A stretch of DNA of 64,000 nt from Ferdinandcohnia sp036962685. Lineage in GTDB: Bacteria > Bacillota > Bacilli > Bacillales > Bacillaceae_L. This document shows, piece after piece, positions 51,361 through 58,493 of this stretch. Below the pieces are notes generated by a model. That model was not told where the DNA came from. It did no database searches and saw only the letters and a list, made by a program, of their open reading frames with translations. Location of the stretch: contig NZ_JBALOP010000017.1 in the NCBI RefSeq assembly GCF_036962685.1, positions 1 to 64,000 on the forward strand. The letters are read 5' to 3'. Within the stretch, counting starts at the first letter, position 1; the number at the start of each line of letters is the position of its first letter. The translations under genes were made by a program, and so were the position numbers.

Positions 51361-52225
51361 CGCCATCATCTCCATAATCAATTTCTATAATTAGAGGTTC
51401 TTTTTTGCCAGTTCCATTTCCAATCTTGTTTGTTTCCGTTTTGATTCTTTCTGTTTCTGCTTTTAGTTTTTCTTCCTGCAGCTTCTTACGATCATTTTCG
51501 GATAGTAAATCAGTATATTTTGAAAGAAACTCTAAGGCCTTCATCTTGTCAGCGAGTTTTACAGAAACGCCGTCTTTGCCTTTCTTGACTTCTGTAATGA
51601 TAGTTCCATCAACCTCATCGGAATTCTTAAAGCTTACAAAGCTATGAGGAAACGTTACTTGCTCGCCATTGTCATCCAGTAAAGGTTCACCAGTAATCGG
51701 GTTAACTTCAGCTATTTCCATCTGACCAAAATCAACAAAGTCAGTTATGTCAGCAAAGGCTATGTCGATGTACTTCTGTAATACCGCTTGGGCATCCAGC
51801 AATACACCATTAAACCTTTCTTGCTTAAGTCGTTCAATCTCTTGTTTAACTCCATCTTTCCCCATCACTCTATAAGCGATTGATTCAGCGGTATTACGAT
51901 CAACACCATACGCTTTCTGATATGCCTTAGTAGCATTAAAATACTTGATATAGTAAAGGCAAAACAACTTTTGCTTATCATTCAGATCATCATTCTCAAT
52001 GACCGGCGCAGCAGTATCATCCTTCTTTTTAAGGGTTGCAACCTTTTTTACGGATGCATCTTTTTTAGGTTGCTTGGTTGCATCCTTTTCCGTTAGATCC
52101 CTTGACCATCTTTCACGACTCTTTCTGCTTTTCAATGTGCCTAATTTAATATCATATTTTTCGGCCAGTGCCTTTAAGGTGATATTGGTAGATTCATATT
52201 CTCTTTTTATTTCTTCCCAATTCAT
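51353..52225 (-). CDS. terS: terminase small subunit (PBSX XtmA family)
   Basis: 290 residues. N-terminal HTH (ITLKALAEKYDIKLGTLKSR), a basic linker, then the LNDKQKLFCLYYIKYFNATK block with KAYGVDRNTAESIAYRVMGK that marks Terminase_2. The ending is acidic. Recognises the packaging site. Overlaps terL. Confidence 0.9.
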   Translation of the reverse strand: MNWEEIKREYESTNITLKALAEKYDIKLGTLKSRKSRERWSRDLTEKDATKQPKKDASVKKVATLKKKDDTAAPVIENDDLNDKQKLFCLYYIKYFNATKAYQKAYGVDRNTAESIAYRVMGKDGVKQEIERLKQERFNGVLLDAQAVLQKYIDIAFADITDFVDFGQMEIAEVNPITGEPLLDDNGEQVTFPHSFVSFKNSDEVDGTIITEVKKGKDGVSVKLADKMKALEFLSKYTDLLSENDRKKLQEEKLKAETERIKTETNKIGNGTGKKEPLIIEIDYGDDGDE

Positions 52226-52261
52226 CTACATAGCACCTACCTCCTAATATTTTGGGCATAT

Positions 52262-52285
52262 AAAAAAGCACCCTAATCAAGGTGC
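52262..52285 (-). terminator. intrinsic terminator of the 52293 cassette
   Basis: Minus strand: GCACC...GGGTGC hairpin, then TTTTTTA. Confidence 0.7.
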
Positions 52286-52292
52286 CAATCAA

Positions 52293-52958
52293 TTATTTTT
52301 CTTCTGATTCATTATATAATTTTTTTAAATCGAATAGCTTTGAATCCATTACCCCATGTTCTCTTTCATATTCGTTGTATGCCATGTCGCAAAATTTCAA
52401 TCTCTCATTTGTTTCTCTTACAATCCTAATCACTATGTCATGTATTAACTCAAATTCATGCGTTTGAAACTTTTCTAGTTGAATACCAATTAGGTCATGT
52501 TTTAAATAATAATTATGGCAATATCTATATGCAACTATAAGTTTTAACAAATCTTGAGAAGCTAAATGTTTCTTTGAAAGTACTAAATCAACTAATTTCA
52601 TTTTATTGAAATCTGATATAGCTGTTTTAACAATACTTTTTTCTACACTTAGCACTTTTCCAGTAAATAAATCCTTTTCGACCTTTTCTTTCTCAGTATT
52701 AGTCTCGATAAATGGTAAATCTTTAAAGGTTCCAAAGTTATTAAGATCGTAAAAATATCTTAGGAATTCAGATTGTGCAATAACAGCATATAATTCGATA
52801 TAGAGTTCGGTTAATTGTTTGTAATAATAGTCTCTTTTGAACTTTTTCGTTTCGACCATAAAATCAAATGTATTCTGTAAATACTTAAACCCAATATTAG
52901 TCAATAAAGTTAAAATTATTGTAAAAAACGCTAAACCTATACTATCCTGTAAATCCAT
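52293..52958 (-). CDS. membrane-anchored helical protein in a sigma-H cassette
   Basis: 221 residues. One N-terminal membrane helix (about 7-25), then cytosolic helices; the first, KKFKRDYYYKQLTELYIELY, resembles KSKEMYYKQYMIYKNQIDLF in the 54450 product at the same distance from its membrane helix. Not recognised. GGAGG ribosome site, sigma-H promoter upstream (52981-53009) and terminator downstream. Inferred to be a lysogen-stage cargo protein, perhaps an exclusion factor at the membrane. Confidence 0.7.
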   Translation of the reverse strand: MDLQDSIGLAFFTIILTLLTNIGFKYLQNTFDFMVETKKFKRDYYYKQLTELYIELYAVIAQSEFLRYFYDLNNFGTFKDLPFIETNTEKEKVEKDLFTGKVLSVEKSIVKTAISDFNKMKLVDLVLSKKHLASQDLLKLIVAYRYCHNYYLKHDLIGIQLEKFQTHEFELIHDIVIRIVRETNERLKFCDMAYNEYEREHGVMDSKLFDLKKLYNESEEK

Positions 52959-52980
52959 TTCCCAACCTCCTTTCGCCTAA

Positions 52981-53009
52981 TATTTCGACAAAAGAAGATG
53001 TTTTCCTGC
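52981..53009 (-). promoter_or_regulatory. sigma-H-type promoter
   Basis: Minus strand: GCAGGAAAA, 11 bp, GTCGAAATA; 23 bases before the 52293 gene start and abutting the preceding terminator. Confidence 0.68.
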
Positions 53010-53010
53010 A

Positions 53011-53035
53011 AATAAAAAGCACCCCGAAGGATGCT
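53011..53035 (-). terminator. intrinsic terminator with UUCG loop
   Basis: Minus strand: AGCATCC, TTCG, GGGTGCT, TTTTATTT; ends the 53046 cassette. Confidence 0.75.
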
Positions 53036-53045
53036 GTTTTTGTAA

Positions 53046-53492
53046 TTAATCAAAAGGATTGTTATATTCGTACGGCTCGTAATCAATATTATTCGATTCG
53101 AAATGATCTGCGTTGGATCTAATATATTGATCAATAACTGTATTAGGGTCACCATCAGTATCCACCATATGATACCTATCAGGTTCAGTATAGTCAGGAT
53201 ATCCCTCACCGGGTCCACAATCTTCTGCACAATTTAGTGTTGGATTTGAATCATCCTCTACAAATATATGATTATTGTTTTTCTTTTCTTGGTTATTTTG
53301 ATAGTCAATGAAGTCTCTAAACCCTAATATAGGCAAACCAATCGTAATAAAAATTAGAAATCCCACCCAAGTAATCTTTAAAGGGAATAAAATAAATCCT
53401 CTTTTTAATGTTTTGCCGCTTCTCTCCCCAACCATAGCCACAACAGTAATAAAGAAATAATAAATTAGTATAGTATAAACGATGTATTTCAT
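53046..53492 (-). CDS. two-helix membrane protein with acidic tail, sigma-H cassette
   Basis: 148 residues. Helices at about 3-20 and 38-58 with a basic loop (ERSGKTLKRG); the last 80 residues are acidic, with CAEDCGPGEGYPDYTEPD and YHMVDTDGDPNTVIDQYI. AAGGGGG ribosome site. Not recognised. Preceded by two tandem sigma-H promoters and followed by its own terminator: an independent unit between the Xpf-like sigma gene and terminase. Confidence 0.7.
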   Translation of the reverse strand: MKYIVYTILIYYFFITVVAMVGERSGKTLKRGFILFPLKITWVGFLIFITIGLPILGFRDFIDYQNNQEKKNNNHIFVEDDSNPTLNCAEDCGPGEGYPDYTEPDRYHMVDTDGDPNTVIDQYIRSNADHFESNNIDYEPYEYNNPFD

Positions 53493-53551
53493 CTAATCCC
53501 CCTTAGGTAACTACATAAAAAAATACTCTAAACAAAGCACTATTGGGTAGT

Positions 53552-53581
53552 CTTTTCGACAAGAGAGGTGTTTTTTCCTGC
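53552..53581 (-). promoter_or_regulatory. sigma-H-type promoter, proximal copy
   Basis: Minus strand: GCAGGAAAA, 12 bp, GTCGAAAAG; about 60 bases before the 53046 gene start. Confidence 0.62.
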
Positions 53582-53582
53582 A

Positions 53583-53612
53583 TCATTCGACCTATTAAAA
53601 CAATCTTCCTGC
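53583..53612 (-). promoter_or_regulatory. sigma-H-type promoter, distal copy
   Basis: Minus strand: GCAGGAAGA, 12 bp, GTCGAATGA; adjacent to the proximal copy, so the pair looks duplicated. Confidence 0.62.
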
Positions 53613-53655
53613 AAACAATCTTCAATAATAAAAACAACGTACGTCGGAGCGTACG

Positions 53656-54144
53656 TCATGAAACTCTTTGTTCAACTTTTTTTCTTGCCCTTTCAATGTA
53701 TTGCTGCACTGTTCGTTTCTTCAGTCCTAGTTCATCAGCTATTTCTTGCATGCTCATTCCTTGAGCTGCATGTAATATGTAGCACTGTCTTTCTCTTAAT
53801 GAAAACGACGAGAGAATATTAATTAACACCCTTTTTTGGTCTGCTGGGATATATAATGGTTTATCATCCTCATCAATTTGGCTCGTGATATCAGGAATAA
53901 TATCCATGCTTTCCAATGAACGTTTTTGGTAAATGGTCCTTTTATCAATTCCTCGCATAAGACCTGGTTGTCTTCCGGTCTCCAACCATTCAATTACAAA
54001 ATCTGTATCATCAATCATGCTGTTAATTAAACTCCTGTCCACTCTATCTGCTACTATCTCATTGTTCAATTTCTTCTTAAGTTTGCTTAATTCTCTACGT
54101 CCTTTTGTGTATTCGTGTATTAACTGATCAGCCCAATTTCTCAC
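53656..54144 (-). CDS. Xpf-like sigma-factor regulator of late genes
   Basis: 162 residues from a GTG behind GGGGGATAA. The C-terminal 60 residues are a sigma region 4: LSSFSLRERQCYILHAAQGM, then MQEIADELGLKKRTVQQYIE. Size and place match Xpf of PBSX, a sigma-like protein that turns on late genes. It ends the early block and stands before terminase. Confidence 0.8.
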   Translation of the reverse strand: MRNWADQLIHEYTKGRRELSKLKKKLNNEIVADRVDRSLINSMIDDTDFVIEWLETGRQPGLMRGIDKRTIYQKRSLESMDIIPDITSQIDEDDKPLYIPADQKRVLINILSSFSLRERQCYILHAAQGMSMQEIADELGLKKRTVQQYIERARKKVEQRVS

Positions 54145-54155
54145 TGTTTATCCCC

Positions 54156-54356
54156 CTAACGTCGTCTGATTGAACCCCTATGCCTTTTGTATGTTGGCAT
54201 TCCCGTACCCATCAAATACCGCAAATCTGATTCTGAAAGCTCGTCCTTCTTCTTAGGCGGCGACTTCTTCGGACTCTCTATAATTGGTGTGTCCTTATGC
54301 TGCATTCCGTTTTCCTTTTTCCACTGCTTCAGTTGGTCTCTAAAAGTAGGATTCAT
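54156..54356 (-). CDS. small basic hypothetical protein
   Basis: 66 residues: helical start (FRDQLKQWKKENGMQHKD), Pro/Lys linker, then SESDLRYLMGTGMPTYKRHR. GGAG ribosome site. Occurs beside the Xpf-like gene and may be its small partner; the DLRYLMG segment looks conserved. Function unknown. Confidence 0.55.
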   Translation of the reverse strand: MNPTFRDQLKQWKKENGMQHKDTPIIESPKKSPPKKKDELSESDLRYLMGTGMPTYKRHRGSIRRR

Positions 54357-54382
54357 CTACATTTCTCCTTTTTACAAATTAA

Positions 54383-54423
54383 AAAGGACACCAAACAAAC
54401 GCTATTGCGTCGTTTAGTGTCCT
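54383..54423 (-). terminator. strong intrinsic terminator
   Basis: Minus strand: AGGACACTAAACGACGC, AATA, GCGTTTGTTTGGTGTCCT, TTTTTAATTT; ends the xtrA-54450 unit. Confidence 0.85.
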
Positions 54424-54449
54424 CCAGAGGGCTGGTAGAACTGTATTAT

Positions 54450-54920
54450 TCAACTTAAAAATTTTTCAATTTCTAACACTTGATCACTTAACTTCACATA
54501 ATTTTCTTTGTAGTCTGCTAACTTTTCTTCAAAAGACAATATTCCTGTGTCTTTAAATTCAAGTTCCATTCTAGTATCTAATTGAAAATTAATTAAATTA
54601 TTCATTAGACCTCTGTGTTGTAGAAAAATATCTTTCGGTATGGTATCTAAAGGAAATTTTAGGAGTTCTTCCTTTAAGTATTTACAAGTTCTATTTATCC
54701 TTGTTAAGGTCAATACATCTCGTCTATCCTCATATACAAAAGATTGGATATACTTAAGGAATAGATCAATTTGGTTCTTATAAATCATGTATTGCTTATA
54801 ATACATCTCCTTAGATTTTTCAGCTTGTACCTTTCTATCAAGCTTCGTAGCAATTCTATTTAGAAAAAAACCGATTATTAAACCAAGAATCCATTGTATC
54901 TCTTTTAGTACTTCTATCAA
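54450..54920 (-). CDS. membrane-anchored helical protein downstream of xtrA
   Basis: 156 residues from a TTG overlapping the xtrA stop. One N-terminal membrane helix (about 6-22), then helices rich in Lys/Glu; MYYKQYMIYKNQIDLFLKYI recalls the 52293 protein. Not recognised. Cotranscribed with xtrA, closed by a strong terminator. Confidence 0.65.
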   Translation of the reverse strand: MIEVLKEIQWILGLIIGFFLNRIATKLDRKVQAEKSKEMYYKQYMIYKNQIDLFLKYIQSFVYEDRRDVLTLTRINRTCKYLKEELLKFPLDTIPKDIFLQHRGLMNNLINFQLDTRMELEFKDTGILSFEEKLADYKENYVKLSDQVLEIEKFLS

Positions 54921-55117
54921 AACTCTTCCCCCTCATCAAACTTGACCCGTTTCACTTTACCCTGGTGTGTAATTATCTTTGTTTCTCCATGTTCTGGCAG
55001 CTCTGTAAGTCTAGCTTTTCCATCACACACCACAATAGCAAAGCTGTTATTATATTCCATTATATCAATTTCAAGTTTGAGATTAGTAGGGTTTATTTTT
55101 AAATCCTTTAGCCTCAC
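54917..55117 (-). CDS. xtrA: XtrA-like phage protein
   Basis: 66 residues from a GTG spaced five bases from GGGAGGGG; in-frame ATG 55132 is also possible. LKLEIDIMEYNNSFAIVVCD, GKARLTELPEHGETKIITHQ and GKVKRVKFDE match PBSX XtrA / skin YqaO. Its role is unknown; in PBSX and skin it also lies just before the sigma-like gene. Confidence 0.75.
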   Translation of the reverse strand: MRLKDLKINPTNLKLEIDIMEYNNSFAIVVCDGKARLTELPEHGETKIITHQGKVKRVKFDEGEEF

Positions 55118-55134
55118 ATACACCCCTCCCATGG

Positions 55135-55177
55135 TATAATTAAAGTGAGCTGGCCGGGAGAGATCCTGGCTTTTTTT
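55135..55177 (+). ncRNA. candidate tiny plus-strand RNA
   Basis: Extended -10 TGGTATAAT (55132-55140), then within 20 bases a terminator on the same strand: GCCGGGA, GAGA, TCCTGGC, TTTTTTT (55153-55177). The transcript would be about 30 bases, antisense to the leader of xtrA. No plus-strand gene explains the terminator. Confidence 0.3.
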
Positions 55178-55514
55178 AATGCGCTGATTTATAAGCTTCG
55201 TAGGCTTGTTCAACTGTTCTTAAATGTTCGATTTCTTGTTTCTGTTTCTATAAAGCATCCAAAGCAATTAGCGATATACTTTCACCGTAACTATGTTCGG
55301 ATAAAACCAGGTTATCCTGCAGATATTCCATAAGGTTATGCAAATCCTTGTTTAGTCTTCTTTCTTGTTCGCTGTTGTATTTTAGGCGTTCAATCTCTTT
55401 CTGCTGAGCTGCAACTGTATTCATAAGCCAGATAACATCATTTGATGTTATAAACTGCCTGCCGTTACCCGATATTTTTTCATTAATTTCAATCAATCTT
55501 GTATTGGTGTCCAT
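55176..55514 (-). pseudogene. small coiled-coil phage gene interrupted by an amber codon
   Basis: ATG at 55514 after GGAGGGAAAGC. 88 codons (MDTNTRLIEINEKISG..., coiled coil in AAQQKEIERLKYNSEQERRL) run to TAG at 55250-55248. The same frame then continues 23 sense codons (KQKQEIEHLRTVEQAYEAYK...) to TAA at 55176. The continuation is helical and protein-like, so the TAG looks like a recent nonsense change; suppression or a functional short form are alternatives. Confidence 0.55.
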
Positions 55515-55533
55515 GCTTTCCCTCCTAATCAAT

Positions 55534-55812
55534 CTAAATATCAAACATAAAATTTACTTTTTTAGCTTTAAAGCTTTCAGCGATCTTCCTGACTTTTAAA
55601 TGAGCATCCATTTTGCTGTCTGCTTTCTCAATCAACTTCATTTCTGCATAATACTTTGAAATAGACTTATAACAACGGATTACCTGGTATGCTCCCCATA
55701 CTCCTCCAACACAATCAGGGACGAACATTTGTAATTGATTAATGCTTTTCCCAGCTACCTTTTCAGATTGCCTAACTTGTAAAAATTGTTCCTTAGAAAC
55801 TTCAACCTTCAC
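55534..55812 (-). CDS. hypothetical early phage protein
   Basis: 92 residues from a GTG eight bases after AAAAAGGAG; the ATG at 55866 has no site. VKVEVSKEQFLQVRQSEKVA, GGVWGAYQVIRCYKSISKY and a basic end. Mixed alpha/beta, not recognised. First of the codirectional genes left of the divergent sigma-H cassette. Confidence 0.55.
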   Translation of the reverse strand: MKVEVSKEQFLQVRQSEKVAGKSINQLQMFVPDCVGGVWGAYQVIRCYKSISKYYAEMKLIEKADSKMDAHLKVRKIAESFKAKKVNFMFDI

Positions 55813-55901
55813 AAGAACCACTCCTTTTTCCGCTAATTGTTCGATAAGTATTTTATTGGAAAACATAATAATTCTTTTGTTACTTATTTACTATTTTTCT
55901 T

Positions 55902-55930
55902 GTAGGATTTCCCACCTTCTTGTCGAATTG
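55902..55930 (+). promoter_or_regulatory. sigma-H-type promoter
   Basis: GTAGGATTT, 11 bp, GTCGAATTG; 26 bases before the start at 55957. Confidence 0.72.
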
Positions 55931-55956
55931 TTGATTATAGAAAGGTGGTGAATCAA

Positions 55957-56214
55957 ATGCAATTTGATGGAGCAGTAATTAAAGAACAAGGAATAACTTT
56001 TGCTATAGTTATAGTTAAATCTCATGTTTTACAAAGCAGTCACTCTATTGATGAAGCAAGAAGTGCATTCTCTAGGCACTTCCCAGGAATGCCACTCATC
56101 TTAATGGCTCAAGATTTACGTGGAGTCCCAACATACCAAGGAAGAAAAGATATTGTAAAATTCTTAGCTAACATTCACCCGAGTAGAATTCCTTGGAAGC
56201 GTTACACTGTTTAA
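55957..56214 (+). CDS. small conserved protein in a sigma-H cassette
   Basis: 85 residues from ATG 55957 after AGGTGGTG; GTG 55945 lies inside the site. Compact alpha/beta: FDGAVIKEQGITFAIVIVK, then FPGMPLILMAQDLRGVPTY and RKDIVKFLANIHPSRIPWK. Not recognised by name; the regular strand-helix pattern suggests a folded cytosolic protein. It runs against the early operon and has its own sigma-H promoter and terminator. Confidence 0.75.
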   Translation: MQFDGAVIKEQGITFAIVIVKSHVLQSSHSIDEARSAFSRHFPGMPLILMAQDLRGVPTYQGRKDIVKFLANIHPSRIPWKRYTV

Positions 56215-56248
56215 TTTGAATAATTTGCAAAGATTTTTCATCTGGGTT

Positions 56249-56282
56249 AAAGCCATCTTGGACGGGATGGCTTCTCCTTTTT
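56249..56282 (+). terminator. intrinsic terminator of the 55957 cassette
   Basis: AAGCCATC, TTGGACGG, GATGGCTT, CTCCTTTTTT. Confidence 0.8.
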
Positions 56283-56298
56283 TGAAACACATTACAAA

Positions 56299-56481
56299 TT
56301 AAGCTTCATTCCTCTTCTTTTCACACTCATACCGCTCAATCGAATAATCAACCTTGCGCTTAGACTTTTTCTTTTTCACTTCACTCGGAGGAGTAAGACC
56401 TCTTTCCCGGCAATATTTCTCCATTTTGTCAGGTGTAAGAATTGTTACAACAACATCTCCATGTGCGGTTTTCCTAGTCAT
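56299..56481 (-). CDS. small basic hypothetical protein
   Basis: 60 residues; GDVVVTILTPDKMEKYCRER, then a Lys-rich stretch (VKKKKSKRKVDY). Overlaps the gene before it by eight bases, so translationally linked. Not recognised. Confidence 0.55.
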   Translation of the reverse strand: MTRKTAHGDVVVTILTPDKMEKYCRERGLTPPSEVKKKKSKRKVDYSIERYECEKKRNEA

Positions 56482-56719
56482 TAAACCTCACCACCGTTTT
56501 ATAAGTTACTCCAACTTCCTTAAGCCCTTCTTCAAAGGCATGTTTTAGAAAAGCAACCTTATCCTCATCGGTCATTGAATAATCATCACCTAATGAAATG
56601 TAGTAGCAGCGTAAAGCATGGTCTAAATCCGCGATGGCTTCCTTGACTGAATCAATGTATTCTCGATGTTCCTTTTTATCCATTGCTTTTGCTTTCCATC
56701 TCACCGCAGGCATTGCCAC
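56474..56719 (-). CDS. hypothetical helical protein
   Basis: 81 residues from a GTG after GGAGGTCGG. DKKEHREYIDSVKEAIADLD, then MTDEDKVAFLKHAFEEGLKE: an all-helical protein of the early region. Not recognised. Confidence 0.55.
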   Translation of the reverse strand: MAMPAVRWKAKAMDKKEHREYIDSVKEAIADLDHALRCYYISLGDDYSMTDEDKVAFLKHAFEEGLKEVGVTYKTVVRFND

Positions 56720-56735
56720 TTATTCCGACCTCCCA

Positions 56736-57026
56736 TCAATAAGCTTTACCGCCATGTTTATAGTTCCTTGTTTTGTTGTACTCCATTTTCTTTAAAACTG
56801 CTGATTCCAAATTAATTCCTTCTGAACCACATAAATCAAATATTCGAATACACACATCTGCTAGCTCTTCAACAAAGTTCTCCCTATCTCCCTTACGATC
56901 AGCTTCTAGTGCTTCACTCACCTCGCTGTGAATAAGCGCTAATTTAGTACCCGTTTCTACTGGTGTATCATGCCATCCTTTGGATTTAGCAGTTTCATAG
57001 GCTTCTTGACATAGTTTGTTAATCAT
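56736..57026 (-). CDS. MazG-like nucleotide pyrophosphohydrolase
   Basis: 96 residues from the ATG at 57026, which overlaps the previous stop (TAATG). The metal-binding pattern of MazG folds is present: IHSEVSEALEADRKGD and NFVEELADVCIRIFDL (ExxE, then ExxD). Would hydrolyse NTPs or dNTPs, cleaning the pool or resetting alarmone signals during phage growth. Confidence 0.85.
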   Translation of the reverse strand: MINKLCQEAYETAKSKGWHDTPVETGTKLALIHSEVSEALEADRKGDRENFVEELADVCIRIFDLCGSEGINLESAVLKKMEYNKTRNYKHGGKAY

Positions 57027-57163
57027 TACTTCACAACCTTCCATCCTTGTCTTAATCTGCTGTTTAAATCATGTTTTTGGAGTTTTTCATAAAGATGTAC
57101 AGATTGTCCGTTTTCGTACCGGAACAAAAGGATCCACTGACGTTTACGCTTGCCTTTGGCCAT
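57026..57163 (-). CDS. small basic hypothetical protein
   Basis: 45 residues (MAKGKRKRQWILLFRYENGQ ... LRQGWKVVK). Its stop overlaps the MazG-like start and its start overlaps the rusA end, so it is firmly in the operon. Not recognised. Confidence 0.65.
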   Translation of the reverse strand: MAKGKRKRQWILLFRYENGQSVHLYEKLQKHDLNSRLRQGWKVVK

Positions 57164-57566
57164 CTTCTTTTAATCCCTCCACATATACATCAATCCGTGG
57201 ACTTTCACCGTATAGCTTGTAGGACTTAACTACAGCTACCTGATTGTCATCCGTCCATATTAGTCCGTTCAATGAGTCGAATAGACCTTTAACTAAATTG
57301 TCGATATCGGGTTTCTTGCAATGCCATTCTCCTATCGATTCAAGTTTCTTTTTCTTGCTCCAACTCTGTGGAATCGGCATTGTGAACCACACCGTTACTT
57401 CCAGTGGACCTGTTAGGAGCTCCATTCGTTTTACCTGACTTAACACATGCATCTGAATTAGTTTTTTATATGTGAGGTACCGCTGGGCGTTAGGCTTGAT
57501 GTATTTTCCTCGACCTGTCATCCTAACCGCGCCCATCGGCTCAACCGGTATTTCCACTTTTAGCAT
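57144..57566 (-). CDS. rusA: RusA-family Holliday junction resolvase
   Basis: 140 residues. The catalytic Asp pattern KPDIDNLVKGLFDSLNG, followed by WTDDNQVAVVKSYKLYG, is diagnostic. Cuts four-way junctions during phage recombination. Overlaps genes on both sides. Confidence 0.9.
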   Translation of the reverse strand: MLKVEIPVEPMGAVRMTGRGKYIKPNAQRYLTYKKLIQMHVLSQVKRMELLTGPLEVTVWFTMPIPQSWSKKKKLESIGEWHCKKPDIDNLVKGLFDSLNGLIWTDDNQVAVVKSYKLYGESPRIDVYVEGLKEDGQRQA

Positions 57567-57721
57567 TCCCTTAACACCAGGACAGTTTCTTCCACGAATT
57601 GCAGCTGACCTTTTGGAGGTTCGTTCTCGCGTTCCTTTTGTTTCTTAGCGCAAACAGGACCCATACCGCGTTCAATGCTTTTTTTGCTTTTTAATTGACG
57701 ATTGCATATTGGACAGATCAT
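57560..57721 (-). CDS. small zinc-finger protein (DUF6011-like)
   Basis: 53 residues: ICPICNRQLKSKKSIERGMG then PVCAKKQKE, a CxxC-x(n)-GxGPxC pattern seen in DUF6011-type phage and plasmid proteins. It overlaps yopX-like and rusA genes (ATGA). Confidence 0.65.
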   Translation of the reverse strand: MICPICNRQLKSKKSIERGMGPVCAKKQKERENEPPKGQLQFVEETVLVLREC

Positions 57722-58068
57722 TCTTCTTCCCCCTCATCCACTAGATCAGGATTATCAAATTTGTTTCCAACTACCTCAAACATGTGTCCATTTAAATTCC
57801 AGTAGTCATCTAAAAACAGTTCACCAGCCATAAATCCACCGCAAGCAAACTTTACCTCGTGAAATTCATCCGGAAAGTCTGAATTAATTCTTACTATGTC
57901 GCCTTCGAAAACTTCTTTCCCATTTTTGTCTTTTAAACCTGTGAACTGGAGAAACTTCAAATGCTTATGAGTGGAAAAAGAACACATCGGCATGCCAGCA
58001 TTTGATTCTTCCCAAGTGGTGTATTTTTGTGAGATTGTGTTATAGAAATTAAACTTAATCTCTCGCAT
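57718..58068 (-). CDS. YopX-family protein
   Basis: 116 residues. MREIKFNFYN start, LQFTGLKDKNGKEVFEGDIV and VRI, then FEVVGNKFDNPDL: the YopX signature (LKDKNGxxIxEGDI) common in Firmicutes phages. Function unknown; binds itself as a decamer in one structure. Confidence 0.88.
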   Translation of the reverse strand: MREIKFNFYNTISQKYTTWEESNAGMPMCSFSTHKHLKFLQFTGLKDKNGKEVFEGDIVRINSDFPDEFHEVKFACGGFMAGELFLDDYWNLNGHMFEVVGNKFDNPDLVDEGEEE

Positions 58069-58080
58069 TCTCCCAACCTC

Positions 58081-58260
58081 CTAAAACCAAGCGTTTTCCG
58101 CTTTGGCAGTATCTACTTCACGAAACGAAGCAAGAACTAATTCATAATGCAGTTCGTCAATATCACATTTATCAATTGATACTCCATCCTTAGTAGCCCT
58201 TACACCTAATCGATTCAACTCATCCAGATAATACTCACGCATTGCCTTTTTACTAACCAT
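58081..58260 (-). CDS. small hypothetical protein
   Basis: 59 residues (MVSKKAMREYYLDELNRLG ... DIDELHYELVLASFREVD). TAATG overlap with the gene before. Helical; not recognised. Confidence 0.65.
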   Translation of the reverse strand: MVSKKAMREYYLDELNRLGVRATKDGVSIDKCDIDELHYELVLASFREVDTAKAENAWF

Positions 58261-58493
58261 TAAGCACTCACCTTCCTAATCATTTTTACAATGTATAAAA
58301 CATGATCCTCGGTGCCAAGAAAATCTTTTTTATAAGCTTGGTAATCTGCTTTTCTGTACTTGAATAGTTTTGTAGTTTTCTTGATGGATGTTATCGGGGC
58401 TACACATGAATAGCCCCTCTTTTCTAGCTCCTGAATGCGTTTGACCAATGACAGCTTGTCCCAATCTTTGACAATGGTGATTTGCTCTGTCAT
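58260..58493 (-). CDS. small hypothetical protein
   Basis: 77 residues from the ATG overlapping the FbpA-like stop (ATGA). KLSLVKRIQELEKRGYSCVA and FKYRKADYQAYKKDFLG; basic, alpha/beta. Not recognised. Confidence 0.62.
   Translation of the reverse strand: MTEQITIVKDWDKLSLVKRIQELEKRGYSCVAPITSIKKTTKLFKYRKADYQAYKKDFLGTEDHVLYIVKMIRKVSA

Noticed and set aside
54156..54356. Toxin-antitoxin pair with the Xpf-like gene
   Set aside because: The small basic protein has no toxin motif, and the partner is clearly a sigma region 4 protein.
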